DNA of 64,000 nucleotides from an uncultured Paracoccaceae bacterium (GTDB lineage Bacteria > Pseudomonadota > Alphaproteobacteria > Rhodobacterales > Rhodobacteraceae): the NCBI GenBank assembly GCA_947502145.1, contig CANMYO010000001.1, positions 992,001 to 1,056,000 on the forward strand, given 5' to 3'. The translations under genes were made by a program, and so were the position numbers. A model generated the notes under the pieces. That model made no database searches. It saw nothing but the letters and a program-made list of their open reading frames with translations, and had not been told where the DNA came from. Positions 53,705 to 62,528 of the stretch are shown piece by piece; position 1 is the first letter of the stretch, and every line of letters begins with the position of its first letter.

Positions 53705-54660
53705 TCGGGATCGCGGGTGCAGGCGCATTTGGGACGGCGCTGGCCGTGTCGCTGGCACGTGATGAACGGCCTGTCATGCTTTGGGCACGCAATGCTAACG
53801 CCGCATCTGCAATGCAATCCAACCGGCAGAACCCCCGGCTTCGCGGCATTATGCTGCCGCATTCAATCGAGATCACGAGCGAGATATCACGACTCACCAA
53901 CTGTGATACCGTTTTGCTTGCAACGCCTGCCCAATCCTTGCGCCGGTTTCTGACGGACCATGCGGCGCTGCTTGCGGGCAAGAACCTCGTCGCCAGCTGC
54001 AAGGGAATTGACCTTGAAACGCTGACCGGGCCGACCGCCACGATCAATGCCATCATTCAGGACGCCACCGCTGCAATCCTGACGGGGCCCTCCTTTGCAG
54101 ATGACATCGCCCGCGGTCTGCCGACGGGGCTGACCCTTGCCTGTGCCGACGAAGATGCCGGAAAACGGCTGCAACATGAGCTGTCGACCAGCAATTTGCG
54201 ACTTTATACCTCCGGCGATGTGATCGGTGCCGAATTGGGCGGGGCGTTAAAGAACGTGGTGGCAATCGGCTGTGGTGTGACCATTGGCGCCGGCCTTGGC
54301 GACAGTGCGCGGGCGGCACTGTTGACCCGCGGTTTTGTTGAAATGCAGCGGATCGCAGACCAGCTGGGTGCAGACCCGCAAACGCTGACCGGGCTATCTG
54401 GGCTGGGTGATCTTGCGCTGACCTGCACCTCTGATCTGTCCCGCAACTTTCGGTTTGGCGTGGCACTGGGCAAAGGCGAACCCTTTGACAAGGGCACAAC
54501 CGTTGAAGGTGCGGCAACTGCCCGCGCTGTGACAAAACTTGCCGACGAACTGGGCATTGAACTCCCGGTAAGTGCCATCGTCGCCAAACTTGCATATGGC
54601 GAAACTGACGTCAAAACCGCTTTGCAGACACTACTTTCACGCCCTTTGAAGGAGGAATAG
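53701..54660 (+). CDS. gpsA: Glycerol-3-phosphate dehydrogenase [NAD(P)+]
   Basis: A 319-residue GpsA, which reduces dihydroxyacetone phosphate to sn-glycerol-3-phosphate for phospholipid synthesis. NAD-binding start [18 protein letters not shown], catalytic region [15 protein letters not shown] with Lys, and [19 protein letters not shown] are intact. The length is normal. It overlaps tsaD by 4 bp and abuts the EVE-domain gene, so all three are probably co-transcribed. Confidence 0.97.
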   Translation: MIGIAGAGAFGTALAVSLARDERPVMLWARNANAASAMQSNRQNPRLRGIMLPHSIEITSEISRLTNCDTVLLATPAQSLRRFLTDHAALLAGKNLVASCKGIDLETLTGPTATINAIIQDATAAILTGPSFADDIARGLPTGLTLACADEDAGKRLQHELSTSNLRLYTSGDVIGAELGGALKNVVAIGCGVTIGAGLGDSARAALLTRGFVEMQRIADQLGADPQTLTGLSGLGDLALTCTSDLSRNFRFGVALGKGEPFDKGTTVEGAATARAVTKLADELGIELPVSAIVAKLAYGETDVKTALQTLLSRPLKEE

Positions 54661-55080
54661 ATGGCACATTGGCTCTTTAAATCCGAACCTGACGTCTTTG
54701 GCTGGGATGCGCTGGTCGCCAAGGGCGAGGTGGGCGAAGAATGGGATGGTGTGCGAAACTATCAGGCGCGCAACAATATGCGTGACATGAAGATTGGTGA
54801 CACTGGATTCTTTTATCATTCGCGTACTGGATTGGAAATTGTCGGCATTGCCGAGGTTTGCGCGTTGGCACACCCAGACAGCACAACAGACGATGATCGC
54901 TGGGAATGCGTCGACATCCGGGCCGTACGACCATTCAAAACCCCAGTCAGCCTCGACATGATCAAATCCGACGGTCGCTTAGGAGAGATGGTGCTAGTCA
55001 AGAACTCGCGCCTTTCTGTCCAACCTGTGACCGATGCGGAATGGAAAATTGTCTGCGCGTTGGGGCAGACGATACCTTAG
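54661..55080 (+). CDS. EVE domain protein
   Basis: A 139-residue EVE-domain protein (PUA-like fold), a family that binds modified bases in nucleic acids. Diagnostic segments are AHWLFKSEPDVFGWDAL, GVRNYQARNNMRDMKIGD and FFYHSRTGLEIVGIAEV, and LVKNSRLSVQPVT near the end. It starts directly after the gpsA stop. Its cellular role is not established. Confidence 0.93.
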   Translation: MAHWLFKSEPDVFGWDALVAKGEVGEEWDGVRNYQARNNMRDMKIGDTGFFYHSRTGLEIVGIAEVCALAHPDSTTDDDRWECVDIRAVRPFKTPVSLDMIKSDGRLGEMVLVKNSRLSVQPVTDAEWKIVCALGQTIP

Positions 55081-55131
55081 CAAACCCCAAAACATCGGAT
55101 ATAATGCCCCTACTGAATGAAAGGGTATATC

Positions 55132-55527
55132 ATGGGATTTCTTAGCGTAGTCGTCGCCGCCATCGTCGCATTTGCGATTGGCGCGGGTTATTACATGGCG
55201 CTTGCCAAACCATGGATGGAGGCATCGGGCATCGAAGTGGGAGAAGACGGAAATCCCAAGAACAGCGGCAGCCCTCTGCCTTATCTGGTCTCATTCGTCA
55301 TGATCTTGCTGGTCTCCGGCATGATGCGCCACACCTTCGCGCTGTCGGGCATCGAGGGCGCCGGTAAGGGATTGATTTCCGGACTTGGCGTGGGGTTGTT
55401 CTTCATCAGCCCGTGGATCTTCATCAATACCGGCTATTCCGACCGTCCTTGGAAGCTTGCCATCATCGATAGCGGCTATGCCATTCTGGCCTGCGCGGCG
55501 ATTGGCCTTGTCCTGACCCTGCTCTGA
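55132..55527 (+). CDS. DUF1761 family membrane protein
   Basis: A 131-residue membrane protein of the DUF1761 type. Four hydrophobic stretches are visible: VVVAAIVAFAIGAGYYMAL, YLVSFVMILLVSGMM, GLISGLGVGLFFISPWIF and AILACAAIGLVLTLL. The ATG at 55132 is preferred over one 15 bp upstream because AAGGG lies about 9 bp before it. Function unknown. It is followed by a strong terminator. Confidence 0.82.
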   Translation: MGFLSVVVAAIVAFAIGAGYYMALAKPWMEASGIEVGEDGNPKNSGSPLPYLVSFVMILLVSGMMRHTFALSGIEGAGKGLISGLGVGLFFISPWIFINTGYSDRPWKLAIIDSGYAILACAAIGLVLTLL

Positions 55528-55534
55528 CGACAAA

Positions 55535-55562
55535 CGCCCGCCGAAAGGCGGGCGCTTCTTTC
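55535..55562 (+). terminator. Intrinsic terminator between convergent genes
   Basis: A perfect 8-bp GC-rich stem CGCCCGCC/GGCGGGCG with a GAAA tetraloop is followed by CTTCTTTC, 8 bp after the DUF1761 stop. It ends the tsaD-gpsA-EVE-DUF1761 run. The stem is symmetrical and may also serve the convergent DUF2853 gene. Confidence 0.85.
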
Positions 55563-55579
55563 GAGAATGCGTTGTTGGC

Positions 55580-55921
55580 TTAGCCGTAGACGCTTTCTTT
55601 GCCAAAATGCTTGGTCAGCATGTAATAGACAACTGCACGGTATTTGTTCCGCTCAGACTGGCCGTAGGTCTCGATCACCTTCTTGATCGCATCCATCAGT
55701 TCCGGGCCGTCTTTGAGGCCGAGTTTCTTGATCAGGAAGTTGTTCTTGACGGTTTCAAGTTCTGATTCCTGGCCGCTTGCGACCGTCTGCGCATCGGCAT
55801 TGTAGATTGCCGGACCGCATCCGATTGTCACCTTGGTCAGCAGATCCATGTCTGGCGACATGCCGCACTTGTTTTTCAGATCGTCGGCGTACTTCTCGAT
55901 CCACTCGTCTCTTTTGCCCAT
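55580..55921 (-). CDS. DUF2853 family protein
   Basis: A 113-residue cytoplasmic protein of the DUF2853 family, recognised from KRDEWIEKYADDLKNKCG, DLLTKVTIGCGPAIYNADAQ and KYRAVVYYMLTKHFGKESVY. The ATG at 55921 gives the family-standard MGKRDEWIE; an upstream in-frame codon would add 11 residues. Function unknown. It is monocistronic and convergent with the DUF1761 gene. Confidence 0.88.
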   Translation of the reverse strand: MGKRDEWIEKYADDLKNKCGMSPDMDLLTKVTIGCGPAIYNADAQTVASGQESELETVKNNFLIKKLGLKDGPELMDAIKKVIETYGQSERNKYRAVVYYMLTKHFGKESVYG

Positions 55922-56056
55922 TAATACAGTCCCCATTGTTGCGTTTTGGCCCAAAAACCGGACCTATCACCGGGCAATTGCCCAGTGTTGGCGCAAGCTA
56001 ATAGCAGGTTTGCTTGTCCGACAAGCAAAAATGGGGGGAATTTCTGCTTTGGCGGA

Positions 56057-56788
56057 TCATCGGCAGGTTCCCCAACCCCTTGCCTGCAAGTGAAAATGGT
56101 CTGCGTGCAGTCGATTGAAGTCGGGCCCAAGGGTTGTCACGAACCACTTGCAGGCCGCCGCGTGAACCGCCTTTAGAAATGCGCCTTTAGACGTGCCGTC
56201 ATCCCAATTATCAATCAACGCGATGCGGGCTCCGTCTGCCAGGCGGAATCCTCGCACATCAATTGCTTCTGCGGTGGCATGGGTGCTCCAGCGGCTGCTG
56301 CCGCCAGACGACGTGCGCATCCGCCGACAGTTGTAGCTTCCTTGATGCTGGATCGACTCCAGATCCTGACCCAGGATCGCCAGGGCCGCAGGTTGCACAC
56401 CATGCCTTGTCCACATCGCCAAGCGCAGCGCTACGGCACAGCTTGTCTGTAGATCGCGAATCCCTGTCCCGGCCACACCGGTAATGGTCAAACCCGTCGC
56501 GGCGCCGCAATTGGGGTTTTCCGAGGTAATGGGCGAAATTTCCGCGATGGTTGCGGCTGATTGCAGGACAGCAAGACATGTTTGCGGATCATTTGCAGCC
56601 CGTCGCAGTTTCCAGCCGGTCAGCGGCGTGACCTGATCATACACTGCCAGCGGTCGCGTGGGGTTCCACCCGTTTGGCAGCGCGCTTTCAGGATGCAGCA
56701 CAATCGCCGCTCCCATCATCCCGCCAAAGACGACAACAAACAAAAAGGCCGCGCGAAAAATCACACGGCCTTTGTTTCGCTTGCTCAT
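56057..56788 (-). CDS. Extensin-like family protein, membrane-anchored
   Basis: A 243-residue protein with an N-terminal hydrophobic anchor (IFRAAFLFVVVFGGMMGAAI) and a C-terminal extensin-like domain, which relates to D-Ala-D-Ala/LAS-type peptidases. The domain shows NCRRMRTSSGGSSRWSTHAT, then AEAIDVRGFRLADG and DFNRLHADHFHLQ with His residues that could bind zinc. It follows ahcY by 6 bp and is likely read from the same message. Cell-wall peptide cleavage is a family-level inference. Confidence 0.86.
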   Translation of the reverse strand: MSKRNKGRVIFRAAFLFVVVFGGMMGAAIVLHPESALPNGWNPTRPLAVYDQVTPLTGWKLRRAANDPQTCLAVLQSAATIAEISPITSENPNCGAATGLTITGVAGTGIRDLQTSCAVALRLAMWTRHGVQPAALAILGQDLESIQHQGSYNCRRMRTSSGGSSRWSTHATAEAIDVRGFRLADGARIALIDNWDDGTSKGAFLKAVHAAACKWFVTTLGPDFNRLHADHFHLQARGWGTCR

Positions 56789-56794
56789 TTGCGT

Positions 56795-58183
56795 TTAGTA
56801 GCGGTAGTGCTCGGGCTTGTAAGGCCCATCAACGGTTACGCCGATGTAATCCGCCTGTTCTTTCTTCAACGCGGTCAACTTCACGCCAATCCGTGACAGA
56901 TGCAGCCGTGCAACCTTTTCATCAAGATGCTTGGGCAGAATGTAGACGCCAGGCGCGTACTCATCGCCTTTGGTCCAAAGCTCGATCTGCGCCAGAACCT
57001 GATTGGTAAAGGATGCCGACATCACGAATGATGGGTGTCCCGTGGCGTTGCCAAGGTTCAACAGGCGTCCCTCGGACAACAGGATCAGCCGATTGCCGGA
57101 CGGCATCTCGATCATATCAACCTGCTCTTTGATGTTGGTCCACTTGTGGTTCTTCAACGCGGCAACCTGGATTTCGTTGTCAAAGTGACCAATGTTCCCG
57201 ACAATCGCCATGTCTTTCATCTCGCGCATATGCTCGATGCGGATCACGTCCTTGTTGCCAGTCGTGGTGATAAAGACGTCCGCACTGTCTAGCACATCCT
57301 CCAACACGACAACTTCGAAACCGTCCATCGCCGCCTGCAGTGCGCAGATCGGGTCTACCTCGGTGACTTTGACGCGGGCGCCGGCACCAGCCAGCGACGC
57401 AGCCGACCCTTTGCCGACATCCCCATAACCACAAACAACAGCGACCTTCCCGGCCATCATGGTGTCGGTGGCGCGGCGGATCCCGTCAACCAGCGATTCC
57501 TTGCAGCCGTATTTATTGTCGAATTTTGATTTAGTGACAGAGTCGTTGACGTTGATCGCCGGGAACGGCAGCTGTCCGTTCTTGTGCAGATCATAAAGGC
57601 GGTGAACCCCGGTTGTGGTTTCTTCCGAAACCCCCTGAATGGCCGCCTTTGTTTTGGCAAACCAACCGGGCGTTGCCGCCATGCGCTTTTTGATTTGCGC
57701 CTTGATAACTTCTTCTTCCTCAGATGTGGGCACGGCCAGCACATCTTCGCCCGCTTCCATACGCGCGCCCAGCAATACATACAGGGTCGCGTCGCCGCCG
57801 TCGTCGAGGATCATGTTGGGCCCCTCGGGGAACATGAATGATCGGTCAAGGTAATCCCAATGTTCTTCCAGCGACTGGCCTTTGATTGCAAAGACGGGTG
57901 TCCCACCAGCAGCGATCGCAGCGGCTGCATGATCCTGCGTCGAAAAGATGTTGCATGACGCCCAGCGTACATCCGCGCCCAGCGCTACCAGGGTTTCGAT
58001 CAAAACGGCAGTTTGAATGGTCATGTGAAGCGAACCGACGATCCGCGCACCCTTCAGCGGTTTGCTTTCGCCATATTCTTCACGAAGGGCCATCAGGCCC
58101 GGCATTTCGGTTTCCGCGATATCCAGCTCTTTGCGGCCAAAGCCAGCAAGCGCGATATCCTTTACGATATAGTCATTGGCCAC
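56795..58183 (-). CDS. ahcY: Adenosylhomocysteinase
   Basis: A 462-residue SAH hydrolase that splits S-adenosylhomocysteine to homocysteine and adenosine and so relieves methyltransferase inhibition. Signatures are [59 protein letters not shown] and the C-terminal [20 protein letters not shown] with the terminal YRY. The GTG at 58183 gives the family start (M)[19 protein letters not shown]. Its ribosome binding site GAGAGGGG is buried in a hairpin. It lies near regA/regB, as in other Rhodobacteraceae. Confidence 0.97.
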   Translation of the reverse strand: MANDYIVKDIALAGFGRKELDIAETEMPGLMALREEYGESKPLKGARIVGSLHMTIQTAVLIETLVALGADVRWASCNIFSTQDHAAAAIAAGGTPVFAIKGQSLEEHWDYLDRSFMFPEGPNMILDDGGDATLYVLLGARMEAGEDVLAVPTSEEEEVIKAQIKKRMAATPGWFAKTKAAIQGVSEETTTGVHRLYDLHKNGQLPFPAINVNDSVTKSKFDNKYGCKESLVDGIRRATDTMMAGKVAVVCGYGDVGKGSAASLAGAGARVKVTEVDPICALQAAMDGFEVVVLEDVLDSADVFITTTGNKDVIRIEHMREMKDMAIVGNIGHFDNEIQVAALKNHKWTNIKEQVDMIEMPSGNRLILLSEGRLLNLGNATGHPSFVMSASFTNQVLAQIELWTKGDEYAPGVYILPKHLDEKVARLHLSRIGVKLTALKKEQADYIGVTVDGPYKPEHYRY

Positions 58184-58192
58184 GGTCAGTGC

Positions 58193-58222
58193 CCCTCTCA
58201 AAACGGTGTCTCTTGAGGGGGC
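58193..58222 (-). promoter_or_regulatory. Hairpin that covers the ahcY ribosome binding site
   Basis: On the transcript CCCCCUCAA pairs with UUGAG-A-GGGG (9 bp, one bulged A, extendable by two more pairs), with the Shine-Dalgarno GAGAGGGG as the 3' arm, 9 nt before the GTG start. The pairing should block translation unless opened. It does not match a riboswitch core known to me. Confidence 0.6.
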
Positions 58223-58264
58223 GCATAGCATCGGAACGGCCAAACGACAACGGGTCAGAGTGTC

Positions 58265-58567
58265 CTAGCCCTCGACACCAAAGACCGTTGCGGCGTCGTT
58301 CTGATGCCAGTCCGTTCCGGCCGCCATTATGCAGCTTACACCGGTTGGAAAGCTTTGAATGATTGTCCAGCTTGATCCGTCGCTGGTCATGAAAATTTCA
58401 AACAGGCGTGCTTCGCCCTGCAAACCGCGACCGACAAGCTGTTCCTGGTATCCATCGCCGAGCTTTTGCACGATGACATCGCGTGTAAGACAAGTTTGTG
58501 CGGCCTGAGCTGTTGTGCTGAGACAGAACAACGCGGCGAGTGCCGCTAATGGTTTCGTCGTATTCAT
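58265..58567 (-). CDS. Small secreted protein of unknown function
   Basis: A 100-residue protein with a signal peptide (LAALAALFCLSTTAQAAQ) and a mature part of about 78 residues with two Cys (TCLTRDVIV and GVSCIMAAG), which may form a disulphide in the periplasm. Other segments are GEARLFEIFMTSDGSSWTII. No family recognised. It lies upstream of ahcY on the same strand with 81 bp between its stop and the ahcY start. Confidence 0.75.
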   Translation of the reverse strand: MNTTKPLAALAALFCLSTTAQAAQTCLTRDVIVQKLGDGYQEQLVGRGLQGEARLFEIFMTSDGSSWTIIQSFPTGVSCIMAAGTDWHQNDAATVFGVEG

Positions 58568-58685
58568 CTTCGAGGCTCCGAACTTGGCGCGTTGTTGCGC
58601 GGGTTGTCGTTTGGCCTCCCTGCTGAGATATGTTTAACCCTAACTCGCAAAGAACTCCCTAACAGGGCCGAAATTGGGTGATTTG

Positions 58686-59276
58686 ATGAAACAACCAAGA
58701 GCATGGCAGAGAATGCTATCGGGTCGCAGGCTTGATCTTTTGGACCCAACGCCAGTGGATATCGAGATCGAGGACATCGCCCACGGACTTGCCTTTGTGG
58801 CGCGTTGGAATGGGCAGACAAAGGGTGATTACGCCTATTCCGTAGCCGAACATTCGCTGCTGGTTGAACAGATTTTCGCTGAAAACCACCCCAAAGCTCC
58901 GGCAAAATGGCGCCTTGCCGCGCTTTTGCATGATGCGCCGGAATACGTGATCGGTGACATGATCAGCCCGGTCAAGGCGGCCGTCGGCCCCGGCTACGAG
59001 GAGCTTGACCAGCGGCTGACGGCGGCCATTCATTTGCGGTATGGTTTACCGGCGCAGATCCCGGTCAGCGTGAAACGTCAGATCAAGAGGGCCGACAAGA
59101 TTTCGGCCTGGCTTGAGGCGGTCCAGATCGCTGGATTCACCACTGCCGAGGCGGATAAGTTCTTTGGAAAAATAGACCCTAAACAGGCGAATTCGCTTGA
59201 TTTGCGGCTGCGCCCACCAGTTGAGGTACGCGCAGATTTCACCAACCGCCACTCTGAACTGATAGCCTTGCTATGA
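58686..59276 (+). CDS. HD-domain phosphohydrolase (YfbR-like)
   Basis: A 196-residue HD-superfamily hydrolase. The metal site is present: YSVAEHSLLVEQ, the HD pair in LLHDAPEYVIGD, and a late Asp in KRADKISAWLEA. Homologues act on nucleotides such as deoxynucleoside 5'-phosphates. The ATG at 58686 is preferred over a TTG 12 bp upstream. It overlaps the following GNAT gene by 4 bp. Confidence 0.86.
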   Translation: MKQPRAWQRMLSGRRLDLLDPTPVDIEIEDIAHGLAFVARWNGQTKGDYAYSVAEHSLLVEQIFAENHPKAPAKWRLAALLHDAPEYVIGDMISPVKAAVGPGYEELDQRLTAAIHLRYGLPAQIPVSVKRQIKRADKISAWLEAVQIAGFTTAEADKFFGKIDPKQANSLDLRLRPPVEVRADFTNRHSELIALL

Positions 59277-59764
59277 TGATCCGACCCGCACAAGCGTCTG
59301 ACGCCGAAGACATGGCAAACCTGCTGAACGTGATTATCGCCAAAGGCGGCACAACGGCCTATCAATCCCCCTGGGACTCGGACAGGATATTGGCGCATTA
59401 TGTCAGGGACAACAGCCTGATCAGTTGTCATGTGGCCGAAGAATACGGGCGGATTTGTGGCTTTCAGGGTCTTTGGCACCCCCATGACCCGCAGGACCCG
59501 ATGCCAGAGGGTTGGGCCGTGATTGCAAGTTTCGTTGCCGACGGACATGCGGGCAAGGGCATCGGTGGCAAGTTATTCAACGCAACCTTAATGGCCGCAC
59601 GCGCCGCAGGTACGCGGGTCATCGATGCCACAATTCGCGCCGATAATCACAGTGGCCTTGGATATTATGGCGCGCTCGGCTTTGTCGACTATGACGTCCT
59701 ACGGTCGGTACCGCTGCGCGATGGCACCTTGGTTGACCGCATTCGGAAGCGATTTGACCTATGA
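59273..59764 (+). CDS. GNAT family N-acetyltransferase
   Basis: A 163-residue GNAT acetyltransferase of the phosphinothricin-acetyltransferase-like group. The acetyl-CoA loop is GHAGKGIGGKLFNAT, preceded by GWAVIASFVADG, and the C-terminal motif is NHSGLGYYGALGFVDYDVL. Two consecutive ATG codons (59273 and 59276) can start it; the first overlaps the upstream stop. It converges on regA with only 1 bp between the stops. The substrate is unknown. Confidence 0.88.
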   Translation: MMIRPAQASDAEDMANLLNVIIAKGGTTAYQSPWDSDRILAHYVRDNSLISCHVAEEYGRICGFQGLWHPHDPQDPMPEGWAVIASFVADGHAGKGIGGKLFNATLMAARAAGTRVIDATIRADNHSGLGYYGALGFVDYDVLRSVPLRDGTLVDRIRKRFDL

Positions 59765-59765
59765 T

Positions 59766-60317
59766 CTATCGCGGGCTGCGCTTGGCCAGGATTCGTTGCA
59801 ACGTGCGCCGGTGCATGTTCAAGCGCCGAGCTGTCTCGCTCACATTACGGTCACAAAGCTCGTAAACCCGCTGAATATGCTCCCAACGCACGCGGTCCGC
59901 GCTCATCGGGTTTTCCGGTGGCGGCGGCAGCTCATCCTTGCGTGACAGCAGCGCATTGGTGACGTCGTGGGCATCGGCGGGCTTTGCCAGGTAGTCCGTT
60001 GCACCGGTCTTTACGGCGGCAACAGCGGTGGCAATCGCGCCATATCCCGTAACAACGACCACACGGCTGTCAGGTCTGTGGGCCCGCAGCACTTCGACAA
60101 CGTCAAGTCCGTTCCCGTCATCCAGACGTAAATCGACAACCGCGTAGGCTGGTGGCCGCGCCGTCGCGATCGCCTGACCCGCCGTTACGGATTCTGCAAT
60201 CTCAACAGTGAAGCCGCGCTTCTCCATCGCCTTGGCAAGTCGTTTCACATACGCCTCGTCGTCATCAACCAACAAAAGCGTAGAATCCGGACCTATGTCT
60301 AAGTTTTCAACGTTCAT
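59766..60317 (-). CDS. regA: Redox response regulator RegA (PrrA/ActR)
   Basis: A 183-residue response regulator that controls photosynthesis, respiration and carbon/nitrogen fixation genes in response to redox state in Rhodobacteraceae. The receiver has the acidic pocket VDDDEAY, phosphoacceptor Asp62 in VVDLRLDDGNG and Lys in YLAKPADA. A Pro-rich hinge (ELPPPPENPMS) leads to a Fis-type helix-turn-helix in the last ~40 residues (RNVSETARRLNMHRRTLQRI), which is nearly invariant in the family. SCO and regB lie close by. Confidence 0.96.
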   Translation of the reverse strand: MNVENLDIGPDSTLLLVDDDEAYVKRLAKAMEKRGFTVEIAESVTAGQAIATARPPAYAVVDLRLDDGNGLDVVEVLRAHRPDSRVVVVTGYGAIATAVAAVKTGATDYLAKPADAHDVTNALLSRKDELPPPPENPMSADRVRWEHIQRVYELCDRNVSETARRLNMHRRTLQRILAKRSPR

Positions 60318-60380
60318 GCTGTTTTCCTAGTTTCCTAGCCTTTCGGGCCAAGACCTAGGTTGACAGCGGAATACGTCAAA

Positions 60381-60983
60381 TCATGATGTCTGATCCAGGT
60401 AGCAGCCGACAGTTTCGGCCATGGCCTCTGGACTTGCTTCACGCCTGAAAAAGCTGACAAATCCGTCTTTCGGGGTCACAAAGTACGTGAATGCAGAATG
60501 ATTCATCAAATAATACTCAGGATCGTCGTCCGCACGGCTGAATACGACACGATAGGCCTTCGCCGCCGCGGCGACCTGCTCCGCTGATCCGGTCAGACCA
60601 ATCATGTTGTCGTGAAAGTTATCGGCATAATCCCTAACGACCTCAGGTGTGTCACGGGCCGGATCCACCGTCACGAAAATCGGCGTCACCGCTTTGCCGT
60701 CTTCCGCAAGGATGTCGACAGCAATCGCGTTGCGGGCTGAATCAATCGGACAAACGTCAGGGCAGAACGTGTACCCAAAATACAGCAGCGATGGCTGAGT
60801 GATCACCTCCGCATCCGTCACAATCGCGCCTGTTTCGTCCACCAACTCAAATGCTCCGCCTAGGGCCCCTCCGGCCACGGCGGTGCCAAAACAGTCTTCT
60901 GCGCTGCGCTGGGTGTAGATGTACGCTGCCCCGGCGAGCGCAACACAAGCCACCGAAGCTGCAATATATGTGATCCTGGACAA
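60381..60983 (-). CDS. senC: SCO1/SenC copper chaperone (PrrC)
   Basis: A 200-residue SCO/PrrC protein that delivers copper to cytochrome oxidase and is tied to the RegBA system. It has an N-terminal membrane anchor (IAASVACVALAGAAYIY) and a thioredoxin fold with copper ligands Cys74 and Cys78 in FGYTFCPDVCPID and a His in MNHSAFTYFVTP. It lies between regA (downstream) and regB (divergent), the standard arrangement in this group. Confidence 0.96.
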   Translation of the reverse strand: MSRITYIAASVACVALAGAAYIYTQRSAEDCFGTAVAGGALGGAFELVDETGAIVTDAEVITQPSLLYFGYTFCPDVCPIDSARNAIAVDILAEDGKAVTPIFVTVDPARDTPEVVRDYADNFHDNMIGLTGSAEQVAAAAKAYRVVFSRADDDPEYYLMNHSAFTYFVTPKDGFVSFFRREASPEAMAETVGCYLDQTS

Positions 60984-61068
60984 AACGTGCCCCTTTCAAT
61001 TCGCCGCATTGATCCCTCATACCGCAGCGCTTAACAAGGGCAAGCTTGTCGTAAATACGGGGCCTTGG

Positions 61069-62457
61069 ATGCCGGCAGAGATCTACGATATCTTGCAAGA
61101 CCGTAAGCGGAGCAACTGGGTCCGACTGCGAACTCTGGTCATGCTGCGATGGTTTGCAATTGCCGGGCAAATTCTGACGATTTTCATAGCGGTCCGCTTC
61201 TACGATCTGCGCATTGAGATCTTTGCCGCCTTGCTGACCATTTCCGCGGCGGTTGCTGCAAACCTGTTTTCCGGCTTTCTCTACCCGGAAAATCGCCGCC
61301 TGTCTGAAAGGGAAGCGACCGTCACCCTTAGTTTTGATCTGGTTCAGCTGGGCGTGCTGCTGTTCCTGACCGGCGGCCTGTCAAACCCCTTTGCGCTGCT
61401 CATTCTGGCGCCGGTGACAATCGCGGCCACAGTCTTGCGTCTGGGAAGTACAATTGCGCTTGGGTTGCTGGCGATTTTGCTCGTCAGCATCCTTCACGAG
61501 GTCAACATTCCCCTGCAACTGGTCGATGGCACGGCCCTGATCATGCCGGACCTGTTTGAGTTTGGGTTCTTCATTTCTCTTGTAATTGGCGTGATATTTC
61601 TTGCGATCTATGCACGGCAGGTGGCCACTGAAACCCACACAATGGGCGAGGCCCTTCTTGCCACTCAGCTTGCATTGGCGCGCGAACAGAAATTAACGGA
61701 CCTTGGCGGTGTGGTCGCAGCCACTGCACATGAACTGGGCACGCCGCTTGCGACCATCAAACTGGTCAGTACTGAGCTTTGCGACGACCTGAAAGGCCAG
61801 CCCGAACAGGCTGAAGACGCGGCCCTTATCAGACAACAGGCGGAACGGTGCAGCCAGATCCTGCATTCAATGGGCCGGGCGGGCAAAGACGATCTGCACC
61901 TGCACACCGCACCTTTGGAAACATTGGTGCGCGAAGCGGCAGAACCGCACGTCAAACGCGGGAAAATCGTCACCTTCGCCATCGGTGACGATTCTGACGG
62001 CGATATTCTGCAACCGATTGTGCGGCGCAGCCCCGAGATTATTCACGGGCTGCGCAATCTGATCCAGAACGCCGTTGATTTTGCGGATAGTCAGGTCAGC
62101 ATCGCTGCAAACTGGTCAGTTGACGACATAACCGTCCGCATAGCCGACGACGGCCCCGGTTTCCCGATATCGCTAATCGGTCGTATCGGTGACCCGTTTG
62201 TGCGACGCCGGCGGGACTTGCCCCAGAAAGCCCAGCGACCGGGATACGAAGGCATGGGACTTGGGCTCTTTATCGCAAAGACACTGCTTGAACGGTCCGG
62301 GGCAGAATTTACCTTTAACAATGCACGGCGCTTCGGCCATGCCGGTTGGGCCGGACAGGCGACAGGCGGTGCCATTGTTGTTCTGCGATGGCCACGGCGT
62401 TTGATTGAACCTGACGGCGGTCATGAGGCACTGGGGAAAAATCAGCCAATCACGTGA
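61069..62457 (+). CDS. regB: Redox sensor histidine kinase RegB (PrrB/ActS)
   Basis: A 462-residue membrane sensor kinase, partner of RegA. Six hydrophobic stretches occupy residues ~25-182. The quinone-binding heptad GGLSNPF is at 102-108. The H-box is ATAHELGTPLATI with phospho-acceptor His221, and the redox box cysteine is Cys261 in AERCSQIL. ATP-binding boxes NLIQNAVDFA, DDGPGFP and GMGLGLFIAKTLLERSGAE are intact. The ATG at 61069 gives the usual length; the frame upstream overlaps the divergent senC and is not used. Confidence 0.96.
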   Translation: MPAEIYDILQDRKRSNWVRLRTLVMLRWFAIAGQILTIFIAVRFYDLRIEIFAALLTISAAVAANLFSGFLYPENRRLSEREATVTLSFDLVQLGVLLFLTGGLSNPFALLILAPVTIAATVLRLGSTIALGLLAILLVSILHEVNIPLQLVDGTALIMPDLFEFGFFISLVIGVIFLAIYARQVATETHTMGEALLATQLALAREQKLTDLGGVVAATAHELGTPLATIKLVSTELCDDLKGQPEQAEDAALIRQQAERCSQILHSMGRAGKDDLHLHTAPLETLVREAAEPHVKRGKIVTFAIGDDSDGDILQPIVRRSPEIIHGLRNLIQNAVDFADSQVSIAANWSVDDITVRIADDGPGFPISLIGRIGDPFVRRRRDLPQKAQRPGYEGMGLGLFIAKTLLERSGAEFTFNNARRFGHAGWAGQATGGAIVVLRWPRRLIEPDGGHEALGKNQPIT

Positions 62458-62528
62458 AATTCAACAGCCTTAATGGGCCGTTAATCATTCTTGCGCATTC
62501 TTCACCAGTCTTATGAAGAGGTTGCGCA

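Noticed and set aside
58184-58265. Known SAM/SAH or SAH riboswitch upstream of ahcY
   Set aside because: The leader is only about 80 nt and I could not match the conserved cores of these classes; only the hairpin is supported.
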